A stretch of DNA of 64,000 nt from Yersinia massiliensis CCUG 53443 (GTDB taxonomy: Bacteria; Pseudomonadota; Gammaproteobacteria; Enterobacterales; Enterobacteriaceae): assembly GCF_000312485.1 (NCBI RefSeq), contig NZ_HE997643.1, forward strand, positions 127,492 to 191,491, in the 5' to 3' direction. Positions 59,593 to 64,000 of the stretch are shown piece after piece. Position numbers and translations under genes: made by a program. The notes beneath the pieces were generated by a model. That model saw only the letters and a program-made list of their open reading frames with translations, did no database searches and was not told the origin of the DNA. Within the stretch, counting starts at the first letter, position 1; each line of letters begins with the position of its first letter.

Positions 59593-60738
59593 GTGGGTAA
59601 GGCAACCGAGCAAAATGATAAGCTGAATCGCGCGATTATAGTGTCGGTGGTTCTGCATATCGTATTGATTGCCCTGTTGATTTGGGGCTCTCTGACACAG
59701 ACGACTGAAATGGGCGGTGGCGGTGCCGGCGGCGAAGTTATTGACGCCGTTATGGTCGATCCTGGCGCAGTGACAGAACAGTATAACCGTCAGCAACAGC
59801 AGCAGACGGATGCTAAACGTGCAGAACAGCAACGCCAGAAGAAGGCCGAGCAGCAAGCGGAAGAATTACAACAGAAACAGGCGACAGAACAGCAACGCCT
59901 GAAAGAATTGGAAAAAGAGCGTCTGCAAGCGCAAGAAGATGCAAAGCAGGCGGCTGAAGAACAGAAAAAACAAGCCGCAGAGCAGCAAAAACAGGCCGCT
60001 GAGCAACAGAAACAGGCCGCCGCCGCCGCTGCCAAAGCGAAAGAAGAACAGAAACAAGCTGAAGCTGCAGCGGCTCAAGCTAAAGCAGAAGCCGATAAGC
60101 TCGTGAAAGCGCAGGCAGAAGCACAGAAGAAAGCCGAAGCTGAAGCCAAGAAAGAAGCGGCAGTGGCTGCTGCGGCGAAGAAACAAGCTGATGCTGATGC
60201 GAAGAAAGCCGCAGAAGCTGCTGAAAAAGCCGCAACAGAAGCGGCAGAAAAGAAAGCCGCAGCTGATGCCGAGAAGAAAGCAGCTGCTGATGCTAAAAAA
60301 GCGGCTGCCGCAGAGGCCAAGAAGAAAGCCGCTGCTGAGGCTGCTGCTGCCACAGACGTAGATGACTTGTTTGGTGGCTTGGCTAACTCCAAGAATGCAC
60401 CGAAAAGTGGCTCTGGTGCAGGTGCTGCCGCTGCAGGTAAAGGTGGTGGCAAGAAGAGTGGGGCCTCTGGCGCTGATGTCAGTGGTTACTTAGGCCAAAT
60501 CACTGCTGCGATACAAAGTAAATTTTATGATGCAGATCTTTACAAAGGCCGTACCTGTGATCTGCGAATTAAATTAGCACCAGATGGTCTATTAATTGAT
60601 GTTAAAGCGGAAGGTGGTGATCCAGCACTGTGCCAAGCTGCCATCGCTGCCGCAAAACAAGCGAAGATTCCTAAACCGCCAAGTTCTGATGTTTATGAAG
60701 TGTTTAAGAATGCTCCGCTTGTATTTAAACCTCAGTAA
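59593..60738 (+). CDS. tolA: TolA, envelope-spanning protein
   Basis: 381-residue link between the TolQR motor and Pal/TolB. An N-terminal helix (about 14-34, with the Ser-His pair in VSVVLHIVL), a very long Ala/Lys/Gln/Glu-rich helical domain II (about 60-255, low complexity such as KQAAEQQKQAA), then domain III (about 290-381, with a Cys pair in GRTCDLRI and PALCQAAI). The start at GTG 59593 gives VGKATEQNDKL, the E. coli N-terminus; a GTG at 59578 in the same frame would add five residues. Confidence 0.95.
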   Translation: MGKATEQNDKLNRAIIVSVVLHIVLIALLIWGSLTQTTEMGGGGAGGEVIDAVMVDPGAVTEQYNRQQQQQTDAKRAEQQRQKKAEQQAEELQQKQATEQQRLKELEKERLQAQEDAKQAAEEQKKQAAEQQKQAAEQQKQAAAAAAKAKEEQKQAEAAAAQAKAEADKLVKAQAEAQKKAEAEAKKEAAVAAAAKKQADADAKKAAEAAEKAATEAAEKKAAADAEKKAAADAKKAAAAEAKKKAAAEAAAATDVDDLFGGLANSKNAPKSGSGAGAAAAGKGGGKKSGASGADVSGYLGQITAAIQSKFYDADLYKGRTCDLRIKLAPDGLLIDVKAEGGDPALCQAAIAAAKQAKIPKPPSSDVYEVFKNAPLVFKPQ

Positions 60739-60741
60739 GGG

Positions 60742-60772
60742 TTGATTAACAGAGAATAACTCTGTCAATCAA
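60742..60772 (+). other. Hairpin between tolA and tolB
   Basis: TTGATTAACAGAG pairs with CTCTGTCAATCAA (13 positions, one mismatch) around a 5-nt loop, a few bases after the tolA stop. No T tract. It may separate tolQRA from tolB-pal-cpoB expression; E. coli has an internal promoter near here. Confidence 0.55.
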
Positions 60773-60858
60773 CGAATGGATTATGTAGTTTTGTTTGCGT
60801 TGGTTTGTTAAAATTCTGCTAATTATCGCGGGCATCCCGCTCGGATAAGGGAGATAAG

Positions 60859-62151
60859 ATGAAGCAGGCATTTCGAGTAGCGCTAGGCTTTTTAGTTTTA
60901 TGGGCTTCTGTATTACATGCAGAAGTTCGAATTGAGATTACCCAAGGGGTAGACTCTGCCCGTCCAATTGGTGTCGTTCCATTTAAATGGATGGGGCCAG
61001 GCACGCCACCTGAAGAGATTGGCGCGATTGTTGGTGCAGATTTACGTAACAGCGGCAAATTTAACCCTATCGACGCAGCTCGTATGCCACAACAGCCTTC
61101 TACCGCAGCGGAAGTCACGCCAGCGGCTTGGACTGCACTGGGTATTGATGCCGTTGTTGTTGGTCAGGTACAACCAAGTGCTGACGGCAGCTATGTTGTT
61201 TCTTACCAATTAGTTGATACTTCGGGTGCTGCAGGTAGTGTTTTGGCGCAAAATCAGTATAAAGTTACCAAACAATGGTTACGTTATGCCGCGCATACCG
61301 CCAGCGATGAAGTTTTCGAAAAACTGACTGGGATTAAAGGTGCTTTCCGTACTCGTATTGCTTATGTTGTGCAAACGAATGGCGGTAAATTCCCTCACGA
61401 ATTGCGGGTTTCTGATTACGATGGCTACAACCAATTTGTGGTTCACCGTTCTCCTGAACCCTTGATGTCACCAGCCTGGTCTCCAGATGGTAGCAAAATT
61501 GCTTATGTCACATTCGAGAGTGGTAAGTCAGCACTGGTTATCCAGACGTTGGCAAATGGTGCAATCAGACAAGTGGCTTCATTCCCACGTCATAATGGCG
61601 CACCAGCGTTCTCGCCTGATGGGACAAAATTGGCCTTCGCTTTATCTAAAAGTGGTAGCCTGAATTTGTATGTTATGGACTTAGGTTCTGGCCAAATTAG
61701 CCAAGTTACAGATGGGCGTAACAATAACACTGAACCAAGCTGGTTCCCGGACAGCCAAAACCTGGCCTATACCTCGGATCAGGGCGGTCGTCCACAAGTG
61801 TACAAAGTGAATATTAATGGCGGTGCGCCACAGCGAATTACGTGGGAAGGTTCTCAGAACCAGAACGCAGATGTAAGTCCTGATGGTAAGTTCCTCGCAT
61901 TGGTTAGTTCCAATGGTGGGGCACAACACATCGCTAAACAGGATCTAGAAACGGGAGCCGTTCAAGTATTAACGGACACGTTCCTGGATGAAACGCCGAG
62001 TATCGCACCAAATGGCACCATGATTATCTATAGCTCGACACAAGGGCTAGGAGCTGTGTTGCAGTTGGTTTCGACTGATGGGCGTTTCAAAGCGCGTCTT
62101 CCGGCTACTGATGGACAGGTCAAATTTCCTGCCTGGTCGCCGTATCTGTGA
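60859..62151 (+). CDS. tolB: TolB, periplasmic beta-propeller
   Basis: 430-residue periplasmic protein: signal peptide (about 1-21), N-terminal alpha/beta domain (about 22-165), six-bladed WD40/PD40-type propeller (about 166-430) with repeated blade motifs such as [15 protein letters not shown] and [14 protein letters not shown]. Interacts with Pal and TolA and is a colicin co-receptor in relatives. GGGAGA precedes the ATG. Confidence 0.97.
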   Translation: MKQAFRVALGFLVLWASVLHAEVRIEITQGVDSARPIGVVPFKWMGPGTPPEEIGAIVGADLRNSGKFNPIDAARMPQQPSTAAEVTPAAWTALGIDAVVVGQVQPSADGSYVVSYQLVDTSGAAGSVLAQNQYKVTKQWLRYAAHTASDEVFEKLTGIKGAFRTRIAYVVQTNGGKFPHELRVSDYDGYNQFVVHRSPEPLMSPAWSPDGSKIAYVTFESGKSALVIQTLANGAIRQVASFPRHNGAPAFSPDGTKLAFALSKSGSLNLYVMDLGSGQISQVTDGRNNNTEPSWFPDSQNLAYTSDQGGRPQVYKVNINGGAPQRITWEGSQNQNADVSPDGKFLALVSSNGGAQHIAKQDLETGAVQVLTDTFLDETPSIAPNGTMIIYSSTQGLGAVLQLVSTDGRFKARLPATDGQVKFPAWSPYL

Positions 62152-62199
62152 TGCATGTGTAAATACGTATGTATGGCAAACTATAAAAGGATCAAAGAG

Positions 62200-62706
62200 A
62201 TGCAACTGAACAAAGTGCTAAAAGGGCTGATGTTGGCTTTGCCAGTTCTGGCAATCGCTGCTTGTAGTTCTAACAAAAGCGCAAATAATGACCAATCTGG
62301 CATGGGCGCTGGCACTGGTACAGAAAACGGCAGCAACCTGTCTTCCGAAGAGCAAGCACGTCTTCAGATGCAAGAACTGCAAAAGAACAATATCGTTTAC
62401 TTCGGTTTCGATAAATACGATATCGGTTCTGACTTCGCTCAAATGCTGGATGCACACGCTGCATTCCTGCGTAGCAACCCATCTTATAAAGTTGTTGTTG
62501 AAGGCCACGCGGACGAACGCGGTACGCCAGAATACAACATCGCGTTGGGCGAGCGTCGTGCTAATGCAGTGAAGATGTATCTGCAAGGTAAAGGCGTTTC
62601 TGCTGACCAGATCTCTATCGTTTCTTACGGTAAAGAGAAACCAGCAGTGCTGGGTCATGATGAAGCAGCGTTCGCTAAAAACCGTCGTGCAGTTCTGGTT
62701 TACTAA
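62200..62706 (+). CDS. pal: Pal, peptidoglycan-associated lipoprotein
   Basis: 168-residue outer-membrane lipoprotein: signal [19 protein letters not shown] and lipobox IAAC (Cys at about 22), a short disordered linker, then the OmpA-like peptidoglycan-binding domain (about 60-168) with [22 protein letters not shown] and [10 protein letters not shown]. The frame is open from 62155, but the signal peptide starts at the ATG at 62200. Confidence 0.98.
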   Translation: MQLNKVLKGLMLALPVLAIAACSSNKSANNDQSGMGAGTGTENGSNLSSEEQARLQMQELQKNNIVYFGFDKYDIGSDFAQMLDAHAAFLRSNPSYKVVVEGHADERGTPEYNIALGERRANAVKMYLQGKGVSADQISIVSYGKEKPAVLGHDEAAFAKNRRAVLVY

Positions 62707-62715
62707 GAGAATCGC

Positions 62716-63525
62716 ATGAACAGTAACTTCAGACGTCACTTAGTGGGTCTGTCGTTACTGGTTGGCGTAGCGGTCCCATGGGCCGCTACTGCCCAAGCGC
62801 CAATCAGTAATGTCGGCTCCGGCTCGGTAGAAGATCGAGTCACTCAACTTGAGCGTATTTCCAACGCTCACAGCCAGCTATTAACTCAACTTCAGCAACA
62901 ACTGTCTGACTCGCAACGCGATGTTGATAGTTTACGCGGTCAGATCCAAGAAAATCAGTACCAGCTCAATCAAATTGTTGAGCGGCAAAAACAGATCTAC
63001 CAACAGATGGATAGTCTGAGTGGTGGCCAAGGGGCTTCAACAGCAGCGCCTGCGGCTGATGCTGCTGCATCAGCGAATGCCACGGCTGGAAGTTCTGACG
63101 CTGCTGCGGCAGGTACAGCAGCCACTACAGCTGCGCCTGCAGCAAGTACTGGTGATGAAAACAGCGATTATAATGCGGCTGTTTCCTTAGCTCTTGAGAA
63201 AAAGCAATACGATCAAGCGATCACTGCTTTCCAAGGTTTCGTGAAACAGTACCCAAAGTCGACTTATCAACCTAACGCCAATTATTGGTTAGGGCAGTTG
63301 TACTACAACAAAGGTAAGAAAGACGATGCAGCATATTATTACGCTGTTGTAGTAAAGAATTATCCAAAATCTCCAAAAAGTTCCGATGCAATGTTTAAAG
63401 TTGGGGTGATCATGCAGGATAAAGGCCAAAGCGATAAAGCGAAGGCGGTTTATCAACAAGTGATCAAGCAATACCCTAATACTGATGCCGCTAAACAGGC
63501 ACAGAAACGTTTATCTGCTCTTTAG
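62716..63525 (+). CDS. cpoB: CpoB (YbgF), cell-division coordinator
   Basis: 269-residue periplasmic protein: signal peptide (about 1-27), trimeric coiled coil (about 35-100, VTQLERISNAHSQLLTQL), an Ala/Thr/Ser-rich linker (about 105-150) and three TPR-like repeats (about 150-265). In E. coli it coordinates Tol-Pal constriction with PBP1B peptidoglycan synthesis. Last gene of tol-pal. Confidence 0.96.
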   Translation: MNSNFRRHLVGLSLLVGVAVPWAATAQAPISNVGSGSVEDRVTQLERISNAHSQLLTQLQQQLSDSQRDVDSLRGQIQENQYQLNQIVERQKQIYQQMDSLSGGQGASTAAPAADAAASANATAGSSDAAAAGTAATTAAPAASTGDENSDYNAAVSLALEKKQYDQAITAFQGFVKQYPKSTYQPNANYWLGQLYYNKGKKDDAAYYYAVVVKNYPKSPKSSDAMFKVGVIMQDKGQSDKAKAVYQQVIKQYPNTDAAKQAQKRLSAL

Positions 63526-63618
63526 CCTTTTTCGAGTCCAGGAATTGGTCATGTTGACTAATTTCTGGGCTTTGGCGAACGAAGAACAAGCAGTTAAACG
63601 CTCGAACAGAAATTTAAG

Positions 63619-63646
63619 TTGCACTGTGAAGAGAAATTAGTAATAT
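63619..63646 (+). promoter_or_regulatory. Probable promoter of the tRNA-Lys array
   Basis: TTGCAC and TAATAT separated by 16 bp lie 72 bp before the first tRNA and are followed by a GC-rich discriminator (GCCGCC), as usual for stringently controlled stable-RNA promoters. Confidence 0.6.
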
Positions 63647-63717
63647 ATGCCGCCGTTGCCAAGACAACTTGTAAAACGTTAAGGCAGCAGGAAATTATCG
63701 TCAGTAGTACCGGTAAT

Positions 63718-63793
63718 GGGTCGTTAGCTCAGTTGGTAGAGCAGTTGACTTTTAATCAATTGGTCGCAGGTTCGAATCCCGCACGACCCACCA
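63718..63793 (+). tRNA. lysT: tRNA-Lys (anticodon TTT)
   Basis: 76 nt with acceptor stem GGGTCGT/ACGACCC, D-loop AGCTCAGTTGGTAGAGC, anticodon loop CTTTTAA (anticodon TTT), T-arm GGTTCGAATCC and encoded CCA. In E. coli the lysT operon starts at this position after cpoB. The symbol follows that synteny. Confidence 0.95.
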
Positions 63794-63860
63794 TTACCTT
63801 TGCAAGACGAGCAGTTCCGCACGACAGACTCCGCGTTGTCATCAAGTAAAAATACATAAT

Positions 63861-63936
63861 GGGTCGTTAGCTCAGTTGGTAGAGCAGTTGACTTTTAATC
63901 AATTGGTCGCAGGTTCGAATCCCGCACGACCCACCA
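63861..63936 (+). tRNA. tRNA-Lys (anticodon TTT), second copy
   Basis: Identical 76-nt sequence to the first copy, 67 bp downstream, with encoded CCA. The array probably continues past the window edge; in E. coli valine and further lysine tRNAs follow. Confidence 0.95.
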
Positions 63937-64000
63937 TTATGTCGCAGTACAGTACTTCCGCACGATGAACACCGAATTATCGTTAATCAGTAAATGCATA

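Noticed and set aside
59790..60452. Several long Ala/Cys/Phe-rich frames opposite tolA
   Set aside because: They result from the low-complexity Ala/Lys/Gln repeat coding of TolA domain II read on the other strand.

Overview
The window is a chromosomal segment of an enterobacterium, most likely a Yersinia of the pseudotuberculosis/pestis group. The protein sequences and most of the gene order (nagCAB/nagE-glnS-chiPQ, fur-fldA-ybfE-ybfF-seqA-pgm, kdp, ybgA-phr-ybgI, gltA/sdh/suc, cydAB-ybgE-ybgC-tol-pal-cpoB-lysT) follow the Escherichia coli backbone. Yersinia-type additions interrupt it, and two copies of an intergenic repeat with the size and insertion habit of the YPAL family are present. 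The species call is an inference from recalled sequences; no search was run. No prophage, CRISPR array or integrase is visible.

Region by region: 1-12.2 kb is an amino-sugar and chitin-oligosaccharide block: the repressor NagC (cut by the window edge), the catabolic enzymes NagA and NagB, the GlcNAc PTS permease NagE, then after glnS the chitoporin ChiP, lipoprotein ChiQ and a periplasmic GH20 chitobiase. NagC-like operators lie upstream of both nagE and chiP, and the chiP ribosome binding site carries a 15-nt match to the pairing region of the small RNA ChiX. From 12.5 to 20.6 kb come fur, fldA, an inserted chemoreceptor gene with a sigma-28-type promoter, ybfE, ybfF, seqA, pgm and a half-size EamA transporter. 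At 20.6-21.7 kb lies an AT-rich orphan RTX (calcium-binding nonapeptide) gene. From 21.9 to 30.2 kb is the complete kdpFABCDE potassium-uptake and sensing operon; a repeat insertion splits kdpD from kdpE, and kdpE appears to lack a standard start codon.

From 30.7 to 40.1 kb are ybfA, ybgA, phr, a periplasmic class II cAMP-phosphodiesterase-like protein, ybgI, and a six-gene cluster pxpB-pxpC-pxpA-DUF969-DUF979-pcp. That cluster looks like a pyroglutamyl-peptide/5-oxoproline salvage system with its own predicted membrane components. From 40.1 to 51.9 kb is the TCA cluster: gltA divergent from sdhCDAB-sucABCD, with several strong intercistronic hairpins.

From 52.2 to 64 kb are a periplasmic 5'-nucleotidase family protein, cytochrome bd oxidase (cydAB, the small cydX and ybgE) behind two tandem FNR-like boxes, the Tol-Pal envelope system (ybgC-tolQRAB-pal-cpoB), and the first two tRNA-Lys genes of a lysT-type array. 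Most of the window is ordinary housekeeping sequence. The parts most worth a second look are the RTX orphan, the pxp/DUF969/DUF979/pcp cluster, the kdpD-kdpE junction, the 15-bp repeat array in front of seqA, and the structured chemoreceptor leader.
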